Positions 12,533 through 25,600 of a stretch of 64,000 nt of DNA are shown here, one piece after another. Source of the DNA: Cytospora piceicola (taxonomy: Eukaryota; Ascomycota; Sordariomycetes; Diaporthales; Cytosporaceae). Numbering within the stretch: position 1 is the first letter of the stretch; each line of letters opens with the position of its first letter. The DNA lies in contig JALQBC010000061.1 in the NCBI GenBank assembly GCA_023375675.1, forward strand, positions 98,173-162,172, given 5' to 3'. Made by a program: the position numbers and the translations under genes. Under the pieces are notes generated by a model, which saw only the letters and a program-made list of their open reading frames with translations, made no database searches and was not told the origin of the DNA.

Positions 12533-14741
12533 ATTGCCGCAAACAAAGAAAAAAAGGGAAGTGTAATGACCAAGAGGCAATTTGAAGACAAGAGTGAGGT
12601 ATGGTGCTCGTGTGGCTCGTGTGGTGCTTCTCTCAGGCAAATATTGGGCGGGAACGTCTATCCTGACACTTGTGCTGGTGGTGCCTTAAGTAGACCTGGC
12701 CCTGCCTTCGCTCAGATACTACGTCAGGGGGGGGGGGTGTCGATGGACAGGGTATTTATTATAGGATTCAACATTTAGGCTTCTGAAAGGGCCACCTCAA
12801 AGGGCCACCATGATATAGCTTAAGTAGTTAGTAATCCACAAGTTTCACATGAAACGGATCCCAGCTGAGTGAGCCTAAAGGATTGATTGACACTATAGCG
12901 CACTTGAGGCCTTGTCAGCCCGGCCAGCTTCGGTACTTGGGTACTGTAGATACGGTAGGTTTCAATGTTTGGGACTTATGATTAGGGAACGTAAACCCCA
13001 CTATAACCACTACTTGGTCCAATTGTAGTCGCAAGATCCCAAGTGCATCTTAACAGCGTAAAACAATATTTTTACGATTGAAACTAGCTAGGTATCAATA
13101 TGATATATCGCTTTTTCAACCTATGGCTTGCAGGCTTTGGTCTTATAATAGAACCCTATTGCTTCAACCTCTTAAATCCACTCAAAACCAGTCTTCGTCT
13201 GCTTACCTACAAAACCTCTGGCTTCAAAGAAGCAAGGAAAGTAAAGAGAGGAAGAAGGACCTCCTAAAATTACCATGGCGATCTCTTGGGACGATCCTTG
13301 GGATATACTTCAACTCTTAAGGTTAACTTATGCCGAGACTAGCTAGGTAGTGTACCGACCCCCATGCTCTCGAGACATCCATATATAGTAATTGAGAACC
13401 CATCTCTTACATTCACAGCTCCTAAAGTACTATGTACCGAGATAATGACCGTACTAAAAGTACTGCTCCCTGCACGGAAGTACCTCCGTGGACACATTTC
13501 TCAAAATACTGTTTGAACGCCACACCCATGTGGTTATTTTGAATCCTCCCTTCTACCCAGTGATAGGCTAGCACCATCCAGGCCATTATACAATAAATTA
13601 CCTGTGTAATACCATCCCTGCCAGCCTGTCAGCCCATCCTCATTTTGTCGTCCATATGGCCTCTTCCTTCGGCTATCTGTCGTGTGCGCTACCTTGCAGC
13701 ACACAAATCTTCCTCCCCTATGTGGATGATCATGCTCGCAGACTGCTATGGCCCGTGAATGATACCAATGCTGCCGTCGGCCCACATGGCCGGGTGTTCC
13801 CTCACCCCTTGACCTTGATTCACTATTGATTTCATCTATATCGTCATCGAACCAAATATATATCCATGTTGAAGCTCGACCGGTACCTTAACTTAATTGG
13901 GCTACTTTCCCTGGTTCTCGCTACTCACTTAGGTACACAAATGGGGTCATGGACGGTCAGTTCGATAACTGATATAATAATTATAGCACACTTTGTTTGT
14001 AGGAGTTTTGATGACCAGTGGTCACAAATCTCTTGTTAGGTCAACCTCACACGCTCCCTTGTCCTTTTATGTGTACTACTCCTTCAATTGGCCGAGGTCT
14101 TCCTGACTTGAGTCTCAGGGTGAGAGGATGTTTCCACAGAGCAATGGCATGCAGCAGACTCCAGGAAGCCCGGGAGCCGGTTGAACTCGGCTGGACCAGC
14201 CTCACCCCCTCCTCCGACCTCTTTCGTGTGTATGAAACCTGCAGGTCGCCCGGGGGTCTGTCTGACTTGAGTCTCAAGCTGAGAGAAGGTTCTCACAGAG
14301 CTGTGGCATGCATCAGACCCCAGGAAGCCCGGGAGCTGGTTGAACGAGGCTGGACCAGCCTCACCCCCCTCCTTCGACCTCTCTGTGTGTTACACCTGCA
14401 GGTCACCTGAGGACCGTCTGGTCCGAGTATCAAGATTGGAGAAGGCTCGCGCAGAGGAAGCTATGGGGAGGAGACGAGGTGGATACTCGGCCATGTAGCA
14501 GCGCCCAGTGAGCTCCAGGGCTCAGAGAAACTCGCCTTCGAACGTTGATGGTCAAGATATACATATATGTATGCTCTTGCATTGTCTTCAACCTTCCGTT
14601 ATTCTTCAGACACAACAACTACAACTTAAAGAATAATCAGAGTGTTTGATACACTCCCAGAGCAGCATCACAACTGCTCCTACTTTTATATATACACATA
14701 CCCAAACACCCGCCAAAACCTGCCTCCAAGAAACCCTAATC
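12533..14741. other. Gene-poor region with lower GC
   Basis: No gene recognised across 2.2 kb. The part from about 12780 to 14000 is noticeably more AT-rich than the flanking genes. A tandem duplication occupies 14098-14470 (separate entry). The promoter of the small gene at 14742 would lie at the right end. Confidence 0.5.
14098..14470. repeat. Imperfect tandem duplication, about 169-bp unit
   Basis: Two diverged direct copies, offset by about 169 bases (14105 against 14274), share GACTTGAGTCTCA, the GGAAGCCCGGGAG block, GGCTGGACCAGCCTCACC and CCTGCAGGTC. A third, partial copy begins near 14417. A frame stays open through both full copies on the plus strand and shorter ones on the minus strand, but no family is recognisable. 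Confidence 0.75.
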
Positions 14742-15604
14742 ATGTCTAGTTACCGTCCCAGGCGCAACTCTGAGGTGGATGACCACAGATACTCGAGTAC
14801 TGTAAGACTTTCCTCTCTTCCGTCTTAAACCCCCAGGTTGCCTTAGACGATAAACCCCCTTCCCGGCCCCCGCCACACCGGGAGAAACACACACGCTGAC
14901 AGCCACCGACCTCAAACAGCAACACAACACACGGCACGGGCCCGTCCCGTCGAGCTCGGTCAGGAGGGAGGCCGAGAGGGCCTCGGCCTACCCGGCGGGG
15001 CAGCCGGGGCGCTCGGGGTTCCCGCACGAGTACCGCAACAGCGAGGGCCCGGCGACGGCGCCGCGGCGCATCTTCGACGGCCTCGACACGCGCGGCGGGC
15101 GGCCGATGGAGGAGTATCCCGTGGGCCTCCCTCGGCAGGCGGACCGGTTCGACTACGACCGGCCCTCGGCCAAGGCCAAGAAGGTGGACCGGCCGGTGCC
15201 GCCGGCGCAGCGCGCCGCCGCCGTGGGCGCGGCCTACCCCGGCGCGGCGGCCTGGCCCGGCGCCCGCACGGCCGCCCCCAACGACCCGGGCCCGCTGCGC
15301 GCCGCCGGCGTCCGGAGGCCCGACGCGTCGCTCACGGCCGCCGGCCTCATGCAGCACCCGGCCGGCAACATGAGGGGGTTCGAGGCCGTGCCGAGGGAGC
15401 CCATCGACAGGGACGGGAGGCGGGCCGCCGACAGGGTCCGGGACGACAGGGACATGCGGGGCGCCTCCAGCTACCCGCCTCGCTATGCCAGCTCGACGGA
15501 GCTCTACGGTTGGTTGCCCTCTGTCTGGCCGGGTGGGTGAGATGATTGAATGCTGACGTGTGTTTTTCTGAGCAGACAGGGAAAAGAGGTACCGAAAGCG
15601 TTGA
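14742..15604 (+). CDS. Small Arg/Pro-rich orphan protein
   Basis: Three exons: 14742-14801, 14920-15508 and 15576-15604, giving 225 residues. The first donor is ACT|GTAAGA and the acceptor AAACAG|CAA, with a CTGAC branch site. The second intron uses a weaker GTTGGT donor, and the join produces a short basic C-terminus (YDREKRYRKR) ending in TGA. The protein is rich in Arg, Pro, Ala and Gly, with no signal peptide or membrane segment, and looks largely disordered. I recognise no family. Its exon 2 is very GC-rich while the flanks are AT-rich, so it stands out in composition. The consistent frame across two introns is the main evidence that it is real. Confidence 0.6.
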
Positions 15605-17676
15605 GCAGTTGGCAGTCACACGGACACGATGTACTTGACGCTCTGGAAGTGAGAGTACTGGAATGCCTCTGGTAGGCGACCACAGGAGCTTGGAGTTTGG
15701 AGTTTTGGTTATTGGTATGGTATGGTAACCACGTTGGAGATAATTTGCCATAAATACTATTCTTGTTTTGGGCTGGCCCCTTTGACAAACTTATTCACTT
15801 CGTACTTAGTGTCTCGGGATTTGTTAAATTGTTTCGTTGAATTCTGTTGAAAACACCCCAGCCCTTCTACAGAAGTAAGTGTATCAGCCTATATAGCCTG
15901 ATGCTACGGTATATGTATCAATTAGTTACGGAGAATCGAAATGGCCCGGAGAGCAGAAATTAGATGTGTGTAGTAGACAGAAGACATCTGGTGCTTTAAG
16001 CTTTATGATGCGGCTTCTCTTCTGCTATTGCAATTATCTAACTCTCATTTACTCTATATATATTCCTAAGCTGTAAAGATCAGCAAGTCTACGTGGGAAA
16101 TTATAGTTTGAAAAATTCCAGTACTCCAGTCTTCCATTCGTTATCATCTTAAGGTCTAGATTATTATACCGATGATGTGTTTTCCTTTCTTACCTATGTA
16201 AATAAACGATTCATCCATGATTTTTTTGTTATAATCAATACATATCTTGAGCACACTACTCCTTGTATTTCACATTCTGGTATTGACGTGTTAACTCGCT
16301 GTCCTCTTTAGTAACCTCACCCTTGGGTCTATCTAGGTTCTTTGGCAACCTAAATTTCTGTGAGACAGAACATATTGATTCCAACCACTACTTCAAGTAC
16401 AGATAGGAGATTACTGCTGGCATTCGAGGCCATCTTGTCTGGGAAATCTCCTCCTCAGCCTTCCTAGTTCAAGCCCGACACCTTACTGGATTCTCCTTCA
16501 ATGTTGTTATCCAGTCCTAAGTAACCTGTTTCGAGTGTGGCAGCTACTCCAGATGTCTGGATCAACAGATTGTGGAACCCGAGCAAGTCAGAGACGAAGT
16601 TGTTAGAGTGCCTACGTCGGAGGTCTGGAGAATGGTCCTGAATTTAGTGATGCACACCTCATTCCGGGTCACTTACTCCAGGTGAAGTCGTGGGAGGGCA
16701 GTCCTATATAGAACAACCAGATTCGAAAGCAGAGTATGTATCGAATGGTTTTATATATCCTAGTAACTTTTGAGCTGTAAAGACCAGCATGAGGACAAAT
16801 TCTTTTGAATACGCCCCGGGAAGCTGACATCTGGACGTAGTGTCAACGTCGGTAATTTTTAACACACACAGAATTGCAAAGCGTACTCGAGTATCTAACA
16901 GAAAATGTCTGAAGACTTATTATATCATAGTATATAACCTTCTTGGGACGTAGATATAACGAAAGGTATGCGTAGCTTGAGCATTAGCGGCGAAGGAGTA
17001 ACACGCATATACCGTCATAACGCAAAGCCCGTCCTAATAGGTTTACCCAGATGCAATACTGCAACCTATTCCTGGAGACATACTTCAAGAGATAACAATA
17101 TAATTAAAATAAATGCTTGATTTACAATAGAATCACGTTTGTTAGCAAGCTATCTCGCTACGGATAGAGCGCCAGTGGTTTGACATACAACTTGGAAAAC
17201 AACACTCCTATTCTGAGCCATAAGTCAAGTGGTTGACATCAAGTCGGTATACCGTGCGATTCAATCAAGTTCCCAAGGGAATTCGGAAGAAAGAAATATG
17301 GGAGCACGATAGGCGGGACCACCAGCAGAGAGGCCGTGTGTGAGATGAAGGCGCGCGTGTGTCTGAGGTTGGGCAAAGTAATGCGGCCGTACCATAACAC
17401 ACGAGCACACTTTCGAGACCAAAACGATAAACACGGTTAGGTTTCAGTTGTTGCTTCCACCATTAATGACCAGTTTGCCCTGTCGATACCCAACCTTTCT
17501 CGTCCAAGCACTCGGGGCCATCACACTCCCTGCCCACCACGACGACGGCGTGTAGCCACCAGGAACTGCGGCATCGTCTTCATTAAAACTACCCAGTAAA
17601 ACATCCAAACCCAACAAGACAGCACAGCTTCCACTCAAGAACTCTACCTCATGCCTACCACAGCCATCATAGGGGC
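15605..17676. other. AT-rich gene-free region
   Basis: No open frame of note in 2 kb and base composition is clearly more AT-rich than the coding flanks. A short shared motif (AGCTGTAAAGA-CAGCA, preceded by TATATAT and CCTA) occurs near 16070 and again near 16772. This may be a relic of decayed repetitive DNA, but I cannot identify an element. Confidence 0.5.
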
Positions 17677-18750
17677 CTACGCCGGCGCAGAAGAAGAAGA
17701 AGCATCCCCACCCCCACCACCAACCTTCCCCTTCCCCCTCCCCTTCGCCCTCTCCCCGGCGATCCACCCCAGGAACATCCCCACATCCTTCGCGATCTGC
17801 CCCGGGACGGCCCTCGTCTGCAGCCACATGGGCAGCACCCCCCTCGCGTCGCTGGCCGTGGCCATGATCCACTCGATCTGCCCGTCACCGCTGCCGCTGC
17901 TGCCGCTTCCACCCGGCGGCGGCAGCCGCCGCACCCTCTCGACGGACGCGTACGCCCCGACGACGACGCCCTTCTCGGCAGAGAGCCCGGCCAGCTCCCG
18001 CATCCCGCCCTCCGCGAAGTCGTCCACCGTGACGGAGACCACGACGAACTCGTCGACGTCGTCGGCACTAGCACCAGCAGCGCCGCCGCCGCCCACCGCG
18101 GACGCGATCAGCTGCACCACGGGGAACACCCGGGGCCTCAGCGGCGGCGGGATCCTGTGCTTCATCTCCACGAGGGACAGCCCGAACCGGCCCCACTCCA
18201 CGCCGCCCACCTCGACCGGGTCCAGCCGGCCCCCCGGGGACCCCGCCACCGCGGCGCCGCCCTCCGCCCACGTGACGGCCACCCGGCGGCCCAGGACCCC
18301 CGGCGTGAACAGCTCCTCCGTCTCGGCGTGCCTGTCGCGGATGCAGTCGACGAACTCGGCCCAGCACGCCGAGCGGCCCGCCGGGGGGCAGGAGTCGGCG
18401 TGCACGGACCGGCGGCACACCCACGTGTCCCTCTCCTCCCCCTCCCCATTCCCGCCCCTCACCGTCACCACCCTCTCGGTGACGTCCACCTTGGCGTCCG
18501 ACTCCGGCAGCGTCTTCCTCCCCTTGGGCTTCCAGAGGGCGCCCGGGCCCTCCGCCGCCGCCGCCGCCGAATTCTCCTTGGGCGCCACCGTGTCGATGAA
18601 GGGCACGCCCTCCCGGAGCAGCGCGGCGATGAAGGGCCGCAGCTCGGCCGCGGTGGCCGACGGTGGGGGCAGCTGGGAGGTCTTGAGGCCCGCGACGCGG
18701 AGGAGCGGCGGGCCTGTGGTGGTGTTGTCGGCGTTGTTGTGGTCCGTCAT
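17677..18750 (-). CDS. DUF3074 (START-like) domain protein
   Basis: Single exon of 357 residues, ATG at 18750 (AAACCATGACG). Seen: a WVCRRSVHAD segment followed by a Cys/Trp-containing WAEFVDCI helix and a HAETEELFTPGV segment; then a beta-rich part with FVVVSVTVDDF and a C-terminal PMWLQTRAVPGQIAKDVGMFLGW helix. This order fits the fungal DUF3074 family, placed in the START/lipid-binding superfamily. Its ligand is unknown. The tail is Gly/Ser/Ala-rich. The frame stays open upstream to another ATG at 18903, which would add a basic N-terminus; I consider it less likely. The long open frame on the opposite strand is a GC-composition shadow. Confidence 0.78.
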   Translation of the reverse strand: MTDHNNADNTTTGPPLLRVAGLKTSQLPPPSATAAELRPFIAALLREGVPFIDTVAPKENSAAAAAEGPGALWKPKGRKTLPESDAKVDVTERVVTVRGGNGEGEERDTWVCRRSVHADSCPPAGRSACWAEFVDCIRDRHAETEELFTPGVLGRRVAVTWAEGGAAVAGSPGGRLDPVEVGGVEWGRFGLSLVEMKHRIPPPLRPRVFPVVQLIASAVGGGGAAGASADDVDEFVVVSVTVDDFAEGGMRELAGLSAEKGVVVGAYASVERVRRLPPPGGSGSSGSGDGQIEWIMATASDARGVLPMWLQTRAVPGQIAKDVGMFLGWIAGERAKGRGKGKVGGGGGDASSSSAPA

Positions 18751-19564
18751 GGTTTCTTTCTGTTCCTTGTTTATTTTATGAGTGCTGGAGAGTACTCTGC
18801 TGCGAGGTTGAAAAGGTATCTGCGAAGAAGATGGAAACAGTGAGGTTGAAAACCTGGGTAGATGATAATAAGGCGCGCAAGAGCGAGAGGTTACTCGGTA
18901 CATGAATATATGTGCATGTGTGGATGACGTTGAGGAGAGCTATTGAGTGGTTTGCGGCTGGCCTGTCCCTTTCAAGTCGTCGTGGCCAATGCGTGGTGGT
19001 AATAATCGCCGGGGAATTTTTACATGAAAAAGAAGGCGATTTCAGTATCAAAACCATCCAGGCCGTCGTGGTCTTTTCATGGGTTTCATAGCTGCGTCAT
19101 GTGAGCGTATGAAGAACCCCCTGATTGGGGGTGTCAGTCACTGTCTAACTCTAACAACTCTAACTCGGATGTTCATAACCGCAGATACAACAAGGGAGGT
19201 CGGCTAGAGTGGCACGGATCTTCTCTAAAATTTAACGACTTGGGTCCCGTCACCATCAAGCACTGCCTCTCTTTTACGTCGTTGAATTAGGATTATCTAC
19301 TTTATAACGTTCTTCATGTGCACGTCAAATCCACACCCCCCCCCTCCCTTCCAACCCCAACGCACGCCCATTCGTGGTCTCCAGACCGGACCACATACCC
19401 CCCTCCCCCCATCCCCACACTCTCCATCTCTTCTTTCTAAGTCTAAGTCGTTATCTACATGCATGGGAGGGAAAAAGTGGGGAAATCCCTTGATACAAAA
19501 AGGGCCAAAGAGGGAAGAAGAAGAAAAAGAAAAGACAAGAGATAAACAAGCATCTCTACCCCGT
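18751..19564. other. Intergenic region
   Basis: Upstream region of the DUF3074 gene and 3' flank of CYP51. C-rich and CT-rich near 19335-19440. Nothing else seen. Confidence 0.5.
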
Positions 19565-21317
<1,753 letters not shown>

Positions 21318-21744
21318 GGCTGTTGCTGGTGGTGGTGGTGGTGGTGGTGATGCTGGCGGAGTGGACTACGAAGAGAGAGGAAAGGCCAGGTCACGCGAAG
21401 CAATAGCCCAAGAGAGAGAAAGGACTTGCTTGTCGCGAGATATAAACCCAGAGACAACAAGTGTATCGGTGGGTTGTGGTGACCAAGGGAGGACTTCCAA
21501 CGAAAGGGAATGTGTTGTAGTGGTGGTGGTGGTGGTGATCAGATTGATCAGACAGATAAATTAATAGACAGATAGATAAATAACCCTTGGAGCCATTAAA
21601 TAAGTCGATCACCTAGTCTGCTAGTCTGGCCAGCGTTGACCAGGTTGACCAGTTCAACGGGCAGACGGGCAGACGGGCAAAAGTCGCGGCCCCACTTCAC
21701 TTCTCCCACTTCTGGTTTTAAAAACAGGGCCTCGACATCTGGAG

Positions 21745-21749
21745 CCAAT
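21745..21749 (+). promoter_or_regulatory. CCAAT box upstream of CYP51
   Basis: CCAAT in the context GAGCCAATCAG, about 430 bases upstream of the CYP51 start codon. The HAP/CBC complex, which binds such sites, is known to control cyp51 genes in other fungi. Function here is inferred from position only. Confidence 0.3.
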
Positions 21750-22102
21750 CAGAACCACCAATTGCACGTTCCTTTGAAGACCCTTTCTAGCGGCATCATG
21801 CCATTCAGCAATTGTACGCCCCATGCCCCTCTCACAATCGTCTGAGAGTTCGTACGCAGCAGGTGGAACGCGTCTTTTAGGATCATATGAATTATGTCAT
21901 TTCCCTTTCTTTTTTTCCTCCTCTGCTGGCGAATCGTCGGCAGTGCAATCATCAGCTGTCAACAGCTCGACGCAGCAACCAGCAACCAGCAATCAGCAAA
22001 TCAGTTAACGAGATCCGAATACGAATAAGAGATAAGGAACCCGAACAAGAGGTCTGAGGCTCTCGCACCCGATAACGAACTAATGCAGGGACCAAGTGCG
22101 CA

Positions 22103-22170
22103 CAACCTTGGAACAACCTTGGAACAACCTTGGAACCCTTGGAACCCTTAGCACCCTTTAGAACCCTTGT
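22103..22170 (+). repeat. 11-bp tandem repeat in CYP51 upstream region
   Basis: Three exact copies of CAACCTTGGAA are followed by degenerate GGAACCCTT units. It lies about 0.8 kb upstream of the CYP51 start and 0.5 kb before the end of the ABC transporter. Confidence 0.8.
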
Positions 22171-22663
22171 AGCCTGAAAATTCCCATCCGCAGCCAACCA
22201 CCATCCGCCTTTCTGGAAGGTCAGCATCCCTTTTCCCCGGACTAAGCTTTCGCCACCGCCATACATACATTCCTAGGTACATACATACATACATCCCGCA
22301 ACTCCTGGCCCACGCTTTTCGGCATGAACCGCACGCGAACACGAAATCGAGGGTCTTGGTTGATATGGCTCTTAACGTAGCCTAGCTACTCCATATCCAA
22401 ATCTCATGAGTATGAGTTGTCTGTCTGGGATTGACCAAGGGACAACATTAGATCCCGCCCTATCATGGCACAACCAAGTAGACCCATAATGCAACGCCCT
22501 AGAGACGACTCGCGATCATGACCGCATGGCATATTCCAGCCCGTCTAATTGTCTATCAACAGTCCCACCGACTTCAACCATCATTCAGTGGAAACGTAAT
22601 CTATCCAGACGACCAACCCGCTCGGGATCCCCCAAGAAACACGCGCTCCATGACAACCACGCC

Positions 22664-25600
22664 CTACTCCGCCTCCTCCCCCCCACCAAGGACCATCTCG
22701 ACCAGCTTCTCCTTCTCCGCGCTGCTCTGGACAAGATCCCAGAACGCCCCCGCGCCGTCCTCCTCTGCCTCTCCTCCCTCCGCCTCTCCCCTCCTCCCCC
22801 TCTCCTCGTCCCTCCTCATCCCCCCCTCGAGCAGCTCCCTCGGCGTGCCCATCTCCGCCATCCTCCCCTTCTCCAGCACCAGGATCCGGTCAAAGTCCGC
22901 CACCGTGCTCAGCCGGTGCGCGATCACCAGCACCGTGCACCCCGCCGACGCGAAGTCGTCCCTCAGCGCCATCTGGATCGCCGCGTCCGTGCCCCGGTCC
23001 ACCGCCGACGTCGCCTCGTCCATGATCACGATCTTGGGCCGCGCCAGCAGCGCCCGCGCCAGGCACACCAGCTGCCGCTGGCCCTGCGAGAGGTTGCCCC
23101 CGCCCGTGCTGATCTCCATCGAGAGGTTGTTGAAGATGTCGGTGCTGTCGGCCGAGGGGCGCTCCGTCTCCGTCGTCGCGACTGCCGCCGTGGAGGGCGC
23201 CGTGTCCATGTTCTCGACGTCCGGGAGAAGGGCAGACGCCTCGCCGTTTGTAGCTTCTTCCACCGCCTCGGTGGTCGAGATGGCTGTCTCTTCGTGCGAG
23301 GACACGACCGGGTACTGAGTGGCTTGCTCGGTACTGGCTGGTTGCTGTTTGGCAAGGTGAACCCGCTGTAGGGTAGTTTGGAGTTCGTAGTCTTCCAAAG
23401 TGTCATCCATATCCAAGTTGGACCGCAGCGTTCCCGAGAAGAGAAACGGATCTTGCGGAATGATGGCTAGCCGTCCTCGAAGCTGTGTCAGCTTCAGGTC
23501 GGATATGTCAATATTGTCGATCCTGACAGAGCCCTCTCGCGGCTTCAGCAGCCGGAAGAACACCGAAGCCAGCGTGCTCTTGCCGGCTCCTGTGCGGCCC
23601 ACAATACCAATTCGCTCGCCGGGCCTGACGGTGAAGTTGAGGTTCTTCAGCACCGGTGGAAGGCCATCCTTGTAAGCAACGGACAGGTTATCGACCTCGA
23701 TTTTGCCCTCCGCCGGCCAGGCAGCGGGCGCCTCTTTCCCATCTTCGGGCTCCGTCTCGATTTCAGAGTATTCGATGACACGCTCGGCCGCGTTGAAACT
23801 GAGCTCTAGCGATGTCATGCTCGAAAGCAGGCCTGTCAGCCTCCATGAGTACCTGAGCGCGAAGGTGAGACTAAATCCTGCCAGCGCAGCATCGACATGG
23901 CCAGAAACGGCCACAACAGCGACAATGGTCACAAAGATGGTACCTAGCATGGACAAGCGGAACGACATCCACCGTCCAGATAGGGAAAGTGCCCAGCTGG
24001 CTTTGTGGGAATTATCGATCAGGTTGAACCTTGTACAAATCAAGTCAGCACATCGCTCGAGCACAGGAAATAGCGAGGGGGTTTCGCTTACATGCGATCC
24101 ATGTAGAAGTCTGTCCGATGGAAGGCCCGGATCGTTGAAAGACCCGACAGTACTGAGCCAAACTGATCGTAGATCGGAGAGTGAGAGATCGAGTTTAGTC
24201 TCTTGACTTCGCGAGCCACGTTGATGTACTTGCTCGCAATCTGGGCGTACACGACCATGAGGGCAACGCCGGCCAGGATAATGTAGACAGAAACCGAAAG
24301 ACTGGCCGCGATGGTGACTATAAGCTGGAAGATGCTGTGGAAGAAATTCCCAAGGTCACCCGGGAGACGCCTATCGACCATAAAGGCATCTGACGTGAAG
24401 CGGTTCAATATCCTCCCTGCAGGAACAGAGTCGACCCAGCGGAGGGGCGCCCTCAGGATAGCGTGTGTCATCCTCTCGAACAACACGCGCGACGTTCGCA
24501 GTCCAATTGCCGTCATCACCAGACTTCGACCAACCTGGAGCAGGACCATCAAGATGTAGAACAGGACGCTCATCCCGATCCAGAAAGCCACAGAATGGCC
24601 CTCTGCAGCATTTGTATGTAACGGCGCCAGGGGAGATACCACGTCCCCGTACATCATACCCTTGTGTGGGCTTTGCAGGAATATCTGTGAATTGTCGTAT
24701 CGGGTAAACGTCGCAGACAAGTTCCCGGCCTCCTCGGCCGACGTTCCCTCAGTGAGCTTCTTGAAACTCCAAACACGACCAATACCTGCCACTCCACCGG
24801 CAACGATGAAGAGGACGACAAGCATCCAGAGAAGTGGTGCTCTGCTGGATTGGAGGTATGTCTTGTACACCTTCCACTTGACGCGGCCCGTCTCCCGCTT
24901 TTCTTCGTTCTCGTTGCTCTTCTTCTTCGCTTTGCTGCCGTTGGCATTCTCAGTTGCCACGACCGTTGTCTCCGCGGAAGAGATCTGGCTCTCTTGGTTG
25001 TCAACCATGGTCTGAGTCTCGCTGGCGTCATGGATGGAGGAGCGCCTGGAGCCACTTGACGACGAGATAATCGTGTCCGTAGGCGTGATGGCTTCGGCAC
25101 TCTCGACTCCTCCTTCGTGCAGCCGAACGAGGTAGCTTGCTCTCGGCAGACACATTTCGGCGTGGTGTGTGGCTAGGATCCTAGTGCGACCGTCTGCCAG
25201 CTCGCCTGTCAAAGCCTGATCTACAATGCACCTGCCGACGTGGGCGTCGACTGCGGAGAGGACATCATCGAGGATCATGATGCCGGCACGAGAGTACAGC
25301 ACTCTAGCAAGGGCCACTCGCCATCGCTGGCCGCCACTCAGAGTCACGCCCTTTGGCCCGACCTCTGTCTCGTCACCGTCGTTGAGGAGCTCGACGTCTT
25401 TCTCCAAAGAGCAAGCCTGCAGGACTTTCTGGTAGCGCGACTCGACAAATGGAAGGCCGAAGATGATGTTCTCTCGGACAGTACCCGTTTCGATCCAAGG
25501 GGTCTGTGAGACGAATGAAGTGAGCGATGGGATGAGCCATTCTGCTGGCGGGATCGGCTTGACGTCGTCGAGCTCGTTCTCCGCCGGTGGCTTTGGCACT

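Larger units (their letters stand above)
21318..22663. other. CYP51 upstream region
   Basis: 1.3 kb between the CYP51 start and the ABC transporter stop, both genes on the minus strand. It has GGT-rich runs at about 21329-21351 and 21517-21538, a CCAAT box, an ATCACCTAG stretch near 21609, and an 11-bp tandem repeat. No gene seen. Confidence 0.6.

Noticed and set aside
14018..14410. A 130-codon frame reading through the tandem duplication
   Set aside because: The duplicated unit is open in more than one frame and both strands; openness follows from repeat composition. A peptide-repeat gene is possible but not supported.
17651..18843. Long plus-strand frames (376 and 228 codons) opposite the DUF3074 gene
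   Set aside because: Composition shadows in very GC-rich coding DNA. The minus-strand frame has the recognisable family segments.
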